From NCBI RefSeq assembly GCF_004912155.1, contig NZ_STGX01000001.1:274741-338740 (forward strand): 64,000 bases of DNA, written 5' to 3'. Shown here one piece after another: positions 8,212 through 15,828 of the stretch. The stretch comes from Glycomyces paridis (GTDB lineage: Bacteria; Actinomycetota; Actinomycetes; Mycobacteriales; Micromonosporaceae). Position 1 is the first letter of the stretch. Each line of letters starts with the position of its first letter. The translations under genes were made by a program, and so were the position numbers. The notes beneath the pieces are model-generated. The model was not told where the DNA came from. It searched no databases and worked only from the letters and a program-made list of their open reading frames with translations.

Positions 8212-8600
8212 GCACCGCGGTGGACGACGACCTCTGGTCGGCCATCGGCGACCCGACCCGCCGCCGCATGATCGACCTGCTCCTGGACGCTGGCGGCGGC
8301 ACCGCCACCGGCCTCAGCGAGCACCTGCCGGTCACCCGCCAGGCCGTCGCCAAGCACCTCGCCGTGCTCGACCGCGTCGGCCTCGTCCACGCGAGCACCG
8401 CCGGTCGCGAACGCCGCTACCGCGTCGACCAGGCGCAGCTGTCCCGCGCGGTCGCCCAGCTCACCGCGGTCGGATCGGTCTGGGACGCAAGGCTCCAGCG
8501 CATCAAGCGCCTCGCCGAGACCATCCAGCGCGAGAAGGAGGCGATCGACCGCGGCCCCGAGCGTCCCGACGACAACACGGCCGACGACGACCCGAAGTAG
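8208..8600 (+). CDS. ArsR/SmtB-family winged-helix repressor
   Basis: 130 residues. The winged helix spans about 10-90: LWSAIGDPTRRRMIDLLL, then a recognition-helix region with PVTRQAVAKHLAVLDRVGLV, and the wing GRERRYRVD. No metal-binding Cys cluster is visible, so it is not an obvious metal sensor. The SRPBCC partners on both sides suggest a small-molecule ligand. Translationally coupled to the previous gene (ATGA). Likely binds the two GCAAC-N5-GTTGC sites at 7667-7726. Confidence 0.88.
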   Translation: MSTAVDDDLWSAIGDPTRRRMIDLLLDAGGGTATGLSEHLPVTRQAVAKHLAVLDRVGLVHASTAGRERRYRVDQAQLSRAVAQLTAVGSVWDARLQRIKRLAETIQREKEAIDRGPERPDDNTADDDPK

Positions 8601-8690
8601 GGCCGCTAGGCCGCACCGCAACAGCAATCCCGTTGCACCCACAGCGAAACCCCGGCGGACGACCGCCGACAGACTGAGAGGAACAGACCG

Positions 8691-9134
8691 ATGGTCGACA
8701 TCCTGCACCGCATCGCGGTCGCGAACACGCCGCCCGCGAAGGTCTTCGAGGCACTGACCACTCTGGAGGGACTTCGGGGCTGGTGGACCGAGGACACCAC
8801 CGGCGACACCGCGCCCGAGGGCGTGATCGCCTTCCGCTTCCCGGCGGGCGGCTTCGACATGAAGGTCGCCGAGCTCGATCCGGGACGGCGCGTCCGCTGG
8901 GAGGTCGTCGGCGGCGAAGCCGAGTGGATCGGCACCGAGATCCACTGGGACCTGCGGCAGGAGGACGACTGGACGGTCGTGCTCTTCAAGCACCAGGGCT
9001 GGCGCGAGCCGGTCGAGTTCATGCACCACTGCTCGACCAAGTGGGCGAGCTTCCTGCTCAGCCTCAAGCACCTCCTGGAGGACGGCAAGGGCGAGCCCGC
9101 CCCGAACGACGTGCGTATCGACAACTGGAACTAG
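8691..9134 (+). CDS. SRPBCC-family protein (AHSA1-like), second copy
   Basis: 147 residues of the same fold as the first gene of the operon: MVDILHRIAVANTPPAKVFEALT, LRGWWTEDT, then a C-terminal helix (KWASFLLSLKHLLEDG). It follows the repressor gene after 90 bp that contain GCAAC and GTTGC half-sites (8618-8636). It may therefore have its own regulated promoter. Ligand unknown; probably cytoplasmic. Confidence 0.86.
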   Translation: MVDILHRIAVANTPPAKVFEALTTLEGLRGWWTEDTTGDTAPEGVIAFRFPAGGFDMKVAELDPGRRVRWEVVGGEAEWIGTEIHWDLRQEDDWTVVLFKHQGWREPVEFMHHCSTKWASFLLSLKHLLEDGKGEPAPNDVRIDNWN

Positions 9135-9150
9135 CCGCCGGAACGACAGC

Positions 9151-9183
9151 GGGGCCGGGCATCCATGATGGATGCCCGGCCCC
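9151..9183. terminator. Strong bidirectional hairpin terminator
   Basis: A perfect 15-base stem (GGGGCCGGGCATCCA and complement) with a TGA loop, between the convergent SRPBCC and F420-type oxidoreductase genes. Confidence 0.88.
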
Positions 9184-9227
9184 TCCGCTCCGCGTCCCCC
9201 GGGGATCGGCGCTTGCGAAGCGCACCC

Positions 9228-9845
9228 TCAAGGGGCTTGGGCCCCGAAGGCGAGGTCGAAGCCGGCGCCGTTGCGGGCCAGGCCCACCAGGAGGATGCCG
9301 GCCCATTCAAGTGCGTGGGTCGTGTCGAGCCCGCCCGCGTCGAGGGCCCGCATGTCCAAGCTCTCCAAGAACGCCGCGACACGGGCCTTCGCTTCGGCGT
9401 CGCCGCCCGCGAAGAACGCGTCGAGCGGCTTGTCCTCGGCGATGACGCCGCCGAAGATCGTGTTGAAGGCCTTGACGACCTTTGCGCTCGCCGGGGCGGC
9501 GGCGGCGATCTGCTGGGAGGCCGAGTCGCCCGGTGCGGTCACGAGACCGCTCGCGTCGGGGTTGAACGGGTTGGTGATGTCCACGATGATCTTGCCCGCC
9601 AGCGCTTCGCCGTAGTGCGCGACCGCCTCGACCGCGCCGGTGTACAGGACGGCGAGGATGACGATGTCGCCCTTGGGCCTCGCGCCGAAGGCGCCCACGG
9701 TGGCGCCGTTGCCGATCCGGTCGGCGAGCGCCTGCGCCTTGGCGGTGTCGCGGTTCATGAGTTCGACGGTGTGGCCGTGTTTCGCCGCCCGGGTGCCGAT
9801 GGCGGCGGCCATGTTGCCCGAGCCGATGATGCTGATGGTGGTCAT
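9228..9845 (-). CDS. F420/NADPH-type dinucleotide-binding oxidoreductase
   Basis: A 205-residue protein of the NADPH-dependent F420 reductase (Fno/NPD-like) family. The Rossmann motif GSGNMA is at 8-13, followed by NRD at the end of the second strand, a basic context typical of NADP binding. IIVDITNPFNPD and VKAFNT are family landmarks. It could interconvert F420 and NADPH or be a paralogue with another acceptor. It shares orientation with the SDR gene upstream, with 94 bp between them. Confidence 0.83.
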   Translation of the reverse strand: MTTISIIGSGNMAAAIGTRAAKHGHTVELMNRDTAKAQALADRIGNGATVGAFGARPKGDIVILAVLYTGAVEAVAHYGEALAGKIIVDITNPFNPDASGLVTAPGDSASQQIAAAAPASAKVVKAFNTIFGGVIAEDKPLDAFFAGGDAEAKARVAAFLESLDMRALDAGGLDTTHALEWAGILLVGLARNGAGFDLAFGAQAP

Positions 9846-9939
9846 GAGTCGGTGTCCCTGTCGTGTGTGGACTGTTGGGTGGCGTCGTGTCTGTGCGTGT
9901 GTCGAACCGGGATTCGGACGCTCGTTCTCGCCGAGGGGT

Positions 9940-10674
9940 TCAGATGACGGTGGTGCCGCCGTCGGCGACGAGTTCCATGCCGTTGACGTAGCTGGAGTCG
10001 TCCGAGGCGAGGAACAGCGCGACCGAGGCGATCTCCTCGGGTCGGCCCATCGCTCGCCGGGGGATGACGGATTCGAACTGCGCCTTGGTCTGCTCGTCCA
10101 TGACCTGTTCCATGGTCGGGCTGGCGACCTGGCCGGGGGTCAGGACGTTCGCCCGGATTCTGCGGTCCCGCAGCTCCGACACCCACACCCGCGCGTAGGC
10201 GGGGAGCACGGCCTTGCTCGCCGCGTACACGCCCCATCCGGGGTAGCCGCGGAGCGACGCGTTCGACCCGGTCATGATGATCGAGCCGCCGTCGTTGAGC
10301 AGCGGCAGCGCCTTCTGGACGGTGAAGAGCGTGCCGCGCGCGTTCAGGGAGAAGGCGGCCTCGAACTGGTCTTCGGTGATCTCGCCGAGCCGGCCCTGCT
10401 CGCCGGTTCCGGCGCTCGCCCACAGCACGTCGATCGAGCCTTTGTCGCGCCGCACCGTCTCGAACAGCCGGTCCAGGTCGCCGAGGTCGGCCGAGTCGGC
10501 CTGCACCCCGGTCACGTTGCGGCCGATGAGTTGGACGGCTTCGTCCAGTGTGTCCTTGCGTCGGCCCGTGATGAAGACGTGCGCGCCTTCGTCGACGAAC
10601 AGCTTGGCGCCGGCCAGCGCCATGCCGCTGGTCCCGCCTGTGATCACCGCGGTCTTGCCGTCGAGCTTTCCCAC
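9940..10674 (-). CDS. SDR-family oxidoreductase
   Basis: A 244-residue classical short-chain dehydrogenase. TGGTSGMA is the cofactor loop (residues 12-19) and YAASK at 150-154 the catalytic pair. GRRKDT after strand two suggests NADP. The C-terminus SSYVNGMELVADGGTTVI is canonical. The GTG at 10674 was preferred: GGAG lies just upstream and the family N-terminus VGKLDGKTAVITGG starts here. Divergent from the TetR gene, which probably represses it through the palindromes between them. Substrate unknown. Confidence 0.9.
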   Translation of the reverse strand: MGKLDGKTAVITGGTSGMALAGAKLFVDEGAHVFITGRRKDTLDEAVQLIGRNVTGVQADSADLGDLDRLFETVRRDKGSIDVLWASAGTGEQGRLGEITEDQFEAAFSLNARGTLFTVQKALPLLNDGGSIIMTGSNASLRGYPGWGVYAASKAVLPAYARVWVSELRDRRIRANVLTPGQVASPTMEQVMDEQTKAQFESVIPRRAMGRPEEIASVALFLASDDSSYVNGMELVADGGTTVI

Positions 10675-10710
10675 GACTGCTCCGTTCACTGCGCCGATGT
10701 TATGTAAACC

Positions 10711-10797
10711 GGTCTGGATACTTAACGTATCAGACCGCGCCGAGTGCGGCAAGCTATGCACACCGGTCGGTACCCGAGTGGGATACGCTGGGCGTAT
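10711..10797. promoter_or_regulatory. TetR-type operator region between divergent genes
   Basis: GATACTTAACGTATC (10717-10731) is an inverted repeat flanked by GGTCTG and AGACC, themselves nearly symmetrical. A second inverted repeat, ATACGC-TGG-GCGTAT, occupies 10783-10797 and overlaps both the -10 box TACGCT (10784-10789) and the TetR start codon. Both share the GATAC/GTATC half-site character, consistent with one regulator controlling both directions. Confidence 0.65.
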
Positions 10798-11407
10798 GAC
10801 AGAGTTGGAGAAGGGGCCGCGCGGCCTGCGCCGCGGCAGGGGCGCGCGCGAGCGCATCATCGGCGCGTCGCGGCGGCTGTTCCGCGATCAGGGCATCGCC
10901 AACACCGGCATGGACCAGCTCTGCGCGGTCGCCGAGGTGTCCAAGCGCACCCTCTACCAGCACTTCGCCGGCAAGGACGAGCTGATCGCCGAGTGCCTGC
11001 GCCGATTCGATCCCGACATCCTGCCCGAAGTGTTCGAGAACACCGACCTCACGCCGCGGGAGCGACTCCTCGCAGTCTTCGACATGCACGCGCCCCTGTG
11101 CCCGTTCATCGCCGCGGCCGTCGAGATCCCCGACCCGGGCCACCCCGCGCGCGTCCTCGCCCGCGACTACAAGCGGGCCTTCGCCGCCCGGCTCACCGAC
11201 GTCGCCCGCGAGGCCGGCGCCGCCGACCCCGAGCACCTCGGCGAGCAACTGGCGCTGCTCCTGGACGGCGCCTCGGCCCGCGGCCGGGTCCTCGGCACCG
11301 ACGCCTTCGCCACCGCCGCCGCCATCGCGGCCGTCCTCGTCGGCGACGCCCTCCCCGCGGCGCCCCCGCAAGCGGCCGAGTCGAATGAGGGCGTCACGCC
11401 CTCTTGA
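10796..11407 (+). CDS. TetR/AcrR-family transcriptional regulator
   Basis: 203 residues. The N-terminal HTH (RERIIGASRRLFRDQGIANTG, VSKRTLYQHFAGKDELI, residues ~17-65) is classical TetR. The C-terminal ligand domain is unassigned. The ATG at 10796 follows TACGCT and six bases, so it is probably leaderless. It is divergent from an SDR gene and likely controls that gene and itself. Its 3' end overlaps the convergent YjdM-like gene by 14 bp. Confidence 0.9.
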   Translation: MTELEKGPRGLRRGRGARERIIGASRRLFRDQGIANTGMDQLCAVAEVSKRTLYQHFAGKDELIAECLRRFDPDILPEVFENTDLTPRERLLAVFDMHAPLCPFIAAAVEIPDPGHPARVLARDYKRAFAARLTDVAREAGAADPEHLGEQLALLLDGASARGRVLGTDAFATAAAIAAVLVGDALPAAPPQAAESNEGVTPS

Positions 11408-11747
11408 CGACGCTCGACTTCAGCTGCATCGCACCGATGCCCGGGACCTTGCAGTCGATGTCGTGGCCGTCGACGCCGTCGACCAGGCGGATGCCGCGCA
11501 CCTTCGTGCCCGACTTGATGCCGGTCGGGCTGCCTTTCACCCTGAGGTCCTTGACGACGATGACCGAGTCGCCGTCGGCGAGGACGTTGCCGACCGCGTC
11601 CTTGACGACGCGCTCCGGGGTCTCGTCGGCGTCCGCGGGCGCGGTCGGGTTCCACTCGTGGGCGCACTCGGGGCACACCAGGAGCGCGCCCATCTCGTAG
11701 ACGTAGGCGCTGGAGCACTTCGGGCACGGCGGCGGTGTCTGGTCCAT
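11394..11747 (-). CDS. YjdM/PhnA-family zinc-ribbon protein
   Basis: 117 residues. An N-terminal zinc ribbon (CPKC at 8-11 and CPEC further on) is followed by the PhnA domain with DGDSVIVVKDLRVKG and IDCKVPGIGAMQLKSSVVKRA. Annotated in other bacteria as alkylphosphonate utilisation protein YjdM, though a real role in phosphonate metabolism is doubtful. No phosphonate genes are nearby. TAAACT seven bases before the ATG (11755-11760) indicates a leaderless mRNA. Confidence 0.9.
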   Translation of the reverse strand: MDQTPPPCPKCSSAYVYEMGALLVCPECAHEWNPTAPADADETPERVVKDAVGNVLADGDSVIVVKDLRVKGSPTGIKSGTKVRGIRLVDGVDGHDIDCKVPGIGAMQLKSSVVKRA

Positions 11748-11842
11748 GACGGGGAGTTTAGGCAGGTCCGGTCCTCGCGGCGTCCCTCCGAGCGGTCACC
11801 GTGACCGGCGCCGCAATCGATGCACCCATTTGCACATGAGGA

Positions 11843-11860
11843 ATTGAAGAAGTCTTCAAT
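11843..11860 (+). promoter_or_regulatory. Candidate ArsR operator upstream of the SulP operon
   Basis: A perfect inverted repeat ATTGAAGA-AG-TCTTCAAT lies 32 bp before the ArsR start codon. Size and symmetry fit an ArsR/SmtB dimer site. The surrounding DNA is AT-rich for this genome. Confidence 0.6.
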
Positions 11861-11891
11861 CAGAGGATTCGATGAGCAGGTGAGGTCGACC

Positions 11892-12251
11892 ATGGCGATG
11901 CCGCTGTACCAGGCGAAGGCCGAGTTCTTCCGGATGCTCGGGCACCCGGTCCGCATCCGCGTGCTCGAACTCCTCGGCGAAGGCCCTAAACAGGTCCGCG
12001 ACCTGCTCGCGGACACCGGTGTCGAAGCCTCCAGCCTCTCCCAGCAACTCGCGGTCCTGCGCCGCGCGGGGATCGTGACCTCCACCCGGGAGGGCACGGC
12101 CGTCACCTACGCCCTCGCCGGTCCCGACGTCGCCGACCTCATGCTGGCCGCCCGGCGCATCCTCACCGAGATGCTCGCCGGTCAAGCCGAACTGCTCGAC
12201 GAACTGCGCGAGACCACCCGCGAGACCGACACCGCGGCGACCCGCACGTGA
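11892..12251 (+). CDS. ArsR-family regulator of the SulP transporter operon
   Basis: 119 residues. Winged-helix HTH: AKAEFFRMLGHPVRIRVLELL, VEASSLSQQLAVLRRAGIV and the wing REGTAVTYAL. No Cys-rich metal site. It is translationally coupled to the SulP transporter (GTGA overlap), an arrangement seen in other actinobacteria. It probably controls the transporter through ATTGAAGA-AG-TCTTCAAT upstream. The ATG at 11892 was chosen because the conserved fold starts there; an upstream ATG at 11820 would put the operator inside the gene. Confidence 0.85.
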   Translation: MAMPLYQAKAEFFRMLGHPVRIRVLELLGEGPKQVRDLLADTGVEASSLSQQLAVLRRAGIVTSTREGTAVTYALAGPDVADLMLAARRILTEMLAGQAELLDELRETTRETDTAATRT

Positions 12252-13966
12252 ACGCCCCCACCGCGACCGACGACACCCGAAGCGGTCCAAGCAGAGTGGC
12301 GCGCGCCTGGGGGCACGCGGCCCGGCTCCTGCCCGGCCGCGCCGACCTCGCCACCGTCCGACGTTCCCCGGGACGCGACCTCCTCGCCGGAGCGACGGTC
12401 GCGATCGTCGCCCTGCCGCTCGCCCTCGGCTTCGGCGTCGCCTCCGGCCTCGGGGCCGCCGCCGGACTCGCCACGGCAGTCGTCGCGGGCGCGGTCGCCG
12501 CGATCTTCGGCGGCTCGAACTACCAGGTGTCCGGCCCGACCGGCGCGATGACCGTCGTCCTCGTGCCCATCGTCGCCCAGTACGGCCCCGGCGGGGTCCT
12601 CACCGTCGGACTCATGGCCGGGATACTCCTCATAGGACTCGCCCTCGCCCGCGCCGGACGGTACGTCCGCCTCATCCCCGCCCCCGTGGTCGAAGGCTTC
12701 ACCGTCGGCATCGCCGCGGTCATCTTCCTCCAGCAGGTGCCCGCCGCGCTCGGCGTCGCCACCCCCGAAGGGGAGAACACCGCCCTCGTCGCCTGGCGGG
12801 CGGTCCGCGCCTACGCCGCCGCCCCGGACTGGCCCGCCGTCGCGCTCGCGGCCGGCGTCGCCGCGGTCATGCTCGCCGGGGCTCGCTGGCGCCCGCAGAT
12901 CCCCTTCTCGCTCTTGGCGGTCGCCGCCGCGACCACCGCCGCCGTCCTCGCCGGGCTCGACGCCCCGATCATCGGCGCGCTCCCCGCCACGCTCCCCTCG
13001 CCCTCACTGTCCTTTCTCGACCCGGCGGCCGTGCCCGGCCTTATCGGAGCCGCCGTCGCGGTGGCGGCGCTCGCCGCACTCGAATCGCTGCTGTCGGCCA
13101 CGGTCGCGGACGGCATGACCGTCGGCTCGCGCCACGACCCCGACCGGGAGCTCTTCGGCCAGGGCCTCGCGAACATCGCCGCACCCCTGTTCGGCGGCGT
13201 CCCGGCCACCGCCGCCATCGCCCGCACCGCCGTGAACGTCCGCTCCGGCGCCTCCTCCAGGCTGGCCGCGCTCACCCACGCGATCGTCCTGGCGCTCATC
13301 ATGCTCGCCGCCGCGCCGCTGGTCGCGCACATCCCGCTCGCCGCGCTCGCCGGGGTCCTGCTGGCGACCGCGATCCGGATGATCGAGGTCGGCTCGGTCC
13401 GGGTCCTCGTGAGGGCGTCGCGCTCGGACGCGGTCATCATGGGCCTCACAGCCGCCGTGACGCTCGCGGTCGACCTGGTCTGGGCGGTCGTCTGCGGCCT
13501 CGTCGTCGCCGGGGCGCTCGCCCTGCGCAAGATCGCGGCCGCGGCCCGGATCGACACGGTCCCCTTGACCGAGGACGACCACCACCTCGCCGAACACGCC
13601 CTGCTCGCCGAGCACATCGTCGCGTACCGCATCGACGGGCCGCTGTTCTTCGCAGCGGCGCACCGGTTCCTGCTGACCCTCACCGAAACCGCCGACGTGC
13701 GGGTCGTCATCATCCGGCTCTCGCGGGTCACCGCGATCGACGCCACCGGCGCGCTCGTGCTGCGCGACGCCGTCGAACGCCTGGAAAGCCGCGGCGTCAC
13801 CGTGTACTTCTCGGGGCTGCGGGCCGAGCACGCCAAGACGCTCACCGCGGTCGGACTGCTCGAACGGTTCCGCGAGGAGCACAAGCTGTTCGCGACCACG
13901 CCTGCCGCCATCGCCGCGGCGCGCGAGCACCTCGCGGCCACCGGCGTGATCCCCGCGAGCGCCTGA
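12248..13966 (+). CDS. SulP-family inorganic anion transporter
   Basis: A 572-residue membrane transporter with about 10-12 hydrophobic segments between residues ~45 and 430. The SulP signature region is GGSNYQVSGPTGAMTVVL (about 90-107). A C-terminal STAS domain follows at ~455-550 (VVIIRLSRVTAIDATGALVLRD). Family substrates are sulfate, bicarbonate, molybdate or dicarboxylates; no carbonic anhydrase is fused. GTG start overlapping the ArsR stop. Regulated by the cotranscribed ArsR gene, inferred. Confidence 0.93.
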   Translation: MNAPTATDDTRSGPSRVARAWGHAARLLPGRADLATVRRSPGRDLLAGATVAIVALPLALGFGVASGLGAAAGLATAVVAGAVAAIFGGSNYQVSGPTGAMTVVLVPIVAQYGPGGVLTVGLMAGILLIGLALARAGRYVRLIPAPVVEGFTVGIAAVIFLQQVPAALGVATPEGENTALVAWRAVRAYAAAPDWPAVALAAGVAAVMLAGARWRPQIPFSLLAVAAATTAAVLAGLDAPIIGALPATLPSPSLSFLDPAAVPGLIGAAVAVAALAALESLLSATVADGMTVGSRHDPDRELFGQGLANIAAPLFGGVPATAAIARTAVNVRSGASSRLAALTHAIVLALIMLAAAPLVAHIPLAALAGVLLATAIRMIEVGSVRVLVRASRSDAVIMGLTAAVTLAVDLVWAVVCGLVVAGALALRKIAAAARIDTVPLTEDDHHLAEHALLAEHIVAYRIDGPLFFAAAHRFLLTLTETADVRVVIIRLSRVTAIDATGALVLRDAVERLESRGVTVYFSGLRAEHAKTLTAVGLLERFREEHKLFATTPAAIAAAREHLAATGVIPASA

Positions 13967-14057
13967 ACGCCGCCCGCCCGGACCGAGGCGTGTCCCCAGC
14001 GGTCACCGTCCTGCGGCGGTGGTCACTGCGCCGGCGGAGCAACGCGCCGATCACCGT

Positions 14058-14552
14058 TCACCGTGCGACGTCGAGGCAGTCCGGGCACCGTACGAGCCGG
14101 TCGATGAACGCCTCGAAACTGTCGGCGACAGGCTTCACCGCCCTGTCCTCGTCCAGGTACACGACTTTCGGCGCATCGGGCCGGTCCGCATTGGCGTAGT
14201 CCAGCATGACCGCGTCGTGACCCCCTGAGGGAGTGCGAAAGGCGACCACTCCGATGTCCGGGTAGTCCCACTCCCTGATCATGTACCGACTTCCTCCGAT
14301 CGGCGCGTCGATGCCGCGCTCGCCGCCGATGCCTCGGATCGCCGCGATCGCGAAGTGGTCCTCGTTCCACGAGGTCGGGAAGTCGGTGAAGCAGCACCGT
14401 CGCATCGGGACGCCGCCGTTCTGGATCTGAAGGACGTCAAGGTAAGCCCGCGGCAGGATCACCCCCAGGTGCCGCTCGGCGGCCTCGATCATCTCCGGTA
14501 GCAGCGGAGGGCAGGTGTCCTGATGCAGGCCTTGCTCAAACGCGAAGTCCAC
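14058..14552 (-). CDS. SMI1/KNR4-family protein
   Basis: About 164 residues. The pattern IEAAERHLGVILPRAYLDVLQIQNGG is the SMI1/KNR4 entry helix, and the C-terminus holds YLDEDRAVKPVADSFEAFIDRL. Bacterial members often serve as immunity proteins against polymorphic toxins, but no toxin gene is adjacent. The GTG at 14552 with GAGG upstream is preferred over an ATG at 14621, whose product would start with a Pro/Arg-rich stretch. Cys-rich ends (RRCC, RCPDCL) may bind metal. Confidence 0.75.
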   Translation of the reverse strand: MDFAFEQGLHQDTCPPLLPEMIEAAERHLGVILPRAYLDVLQIQNGGVPMRRCCFTDFPTSWNEDHFAIAAIRGIGGERGIDAPIGGSRYMIREWDYPDIGVVAFRTPSGGHDAVMLDYANADRPDAPKVVYLDEDRAVKPVADSFEAFIDRLVRCPDCLDVAR

Positions 14553-14799
14553 GGCTACCTCACCCGGGTCGAGTCTCGGCGCGAGCCGCGCCCCAGGGTT
14601 GCGGCATCGCGGGCGGTGCATGTGGCGTGAGGATCGGCGGCGCGGGCCGGGCGATTGAGCGTGCCGCGGAGGTGCCCGCTCGCACCGGTGGTCGAGAGGC
14701 GTCGCATGTCGTGAGCGTAGTGGACGCGCCGGGTCAGACGAGGCGTCGCCAGGAGGGGCGGGACTCGGCTCTAGCGCGATCGGGTGCAGGACGCGCGGA

Positions 14800-14835
14800 G
14801 GGCCGGTCGGGGCTCCACCCAGCCCCGACCGGCCC
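14800..14835 (-). terminator. Hairpin terminator
   Basis: A 15-base stem (GGGCCGGTCGGGGCT and complement) with loop CCACCC, just after the two overlapping unknown genes at 14850-15501. Confidence 0.8.
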
Positions 14836-14849
14836 GGCTCCAGGGCGGC

Positions 14850-15179
14850 TCAGTCGGTCTCGGGATGCTCGATGAGCTTGCGGCACTGGACCATCGTCCA
14901 GTCGTTCCACTCGTCGCCCGCCCACGCCCCGTACCACTCGACGGGCTCGGTCGGGTCCTCGGTGAAGCGGCAGCACTCGTGCGCGCCCGCGCCGTCGTCG
15001 AAGTCGAGCAGGTACTGCGCCGGGCCCGGCGTGTACCGGTGCGGCACCGGCGCGGTCTGGTACAGCGAGAAGACGACCGGCTCCCTGCGAAAGCAACCCA
15101 AGTAGCCGTCGACTCCCGGTTCGCCGTCCGACCGGAGGTTATAGGGCCCTTCGCCATCGGCGAACGTGGTCCTAGCCAT
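14850..15179 (-). CDS. Conserved-looking hypothetical protein, 109 aa
   Basis: Not recognised. The 109-residue product is acidic and rich in aromatic residues (EWYGAWAGDEWNDWTMVQC). It has no signal peptide or membrane segment. It starts within the last 8 bp of the preceding gene, so the two are translationally coupled. Third positions are G/C-rich as in neighbours. The pairing with a second small soluble protein beside an SMI1-like gene suggests an accessory or toxin/immunity-type setting, but nothing shows this directly. Confidence 0.7.
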   Translation of the reverse strand: MARTTFADGEGPYNLRSDGEPGVDGYLGCFRREPVVFSLYQTAPVPHRYTPGPAQYLLDFDDGAGAHECCRFTEDPTEPVEWYGAWAGDEWNDWTMVQCRKLIEHPETD

Positions 15180-15501
15180 CGCAATGCCTTGGGTTGATCG
15201 GGCCGGGACGGTTGTCGATCCTGTGGCCGTTGTAGAAGACCTTGAACGCGGCGTCCTCGACCCAGACCTTCCAGTCGGGCGCGAAGGCCCGCCAGGTTTC
15301 GCCCCACGTGGCGTGCAGGTCGCCGGAGCCGAGGCCGGAGACGATGAGCACCAGGTCGGCGGGATTGCCGGTCACCGCGACCTGGAACGAGTCGGGCGCG
15401 TTCGCACTCGAAGCGCGAACGGTGAAGTCGGTGAGTCCGTCGTTGAATCGCCCGCGCTCCAAGGGATCGGCGGCGGGCGCCGCCGGATTTCGCATGACCA
15501 T
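15172..15501 (-). CDS. Hypothetical protein, 109 aa, coupled to the next gene
   Basis: Not recognised. The core VTGNPADLVLIVSGLGSGD and the C-terminal WVEDAAFKVFYNGHRIDNRPG look like a small alpha/beta domain. The ATG at 15501 has GGAGG at 5-base spacing. Upstream in-frame sequence to 15672 looks non-coding. It overlaps the following gene by 8 bp, so the two form an operon ending at the hairpin 14800-14835. Function unknown. Confidence 0.7.
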   Translation of the reverse strand: MVMRNPAAPAADPLERGRFNDGLTDFTVRASSANAPDSFQVAVTGNPADLVLIVSGLGSGDLHATWGETWRAFAPDWKVWVEDAAFKVFYNGHRIDNRPGPINPRHCDG

Positions 15502-15828
15502 CGAGCCTCCTCCATTTCGAAACTGTCGGATATCCGATGGAGTAGCGCCGGAAGACCGCCGCAACGGTTCAGAAGGCCACGGCCTCCCGGCTTCCCCACC
15601 GGCCGACGGATGATCCACAACCGCCGACACAGTCGACACTAGGAGGAGTTTTCCCAGGTCACAACTAGGCACAAGCCTTAAATCGATCGGCCTCCGATGT
15701 GGGCTCTTACATTCGGGCTATCACAAAATGACCCCGAATTTGTTATACCCCAAAATTGTTGGGTTTTTGGACGCGCTTAGTTGTGCCATCATGGAGACCC
15801 AATCCATCCAGTACATGGGGGTCAAAGG
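15502..15828. other. AT-richer divergent promoter region
   Basis: No gene seen. Positions 15670-15790 are strikingly AT-rich for this window and include an imperfect palindrome ACCCCAAAATTGTTGGGT at about 15747-15764. It probably holds the divergent promoters of the XRE-family gene and the unknown pair. Confidence 0.55.
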
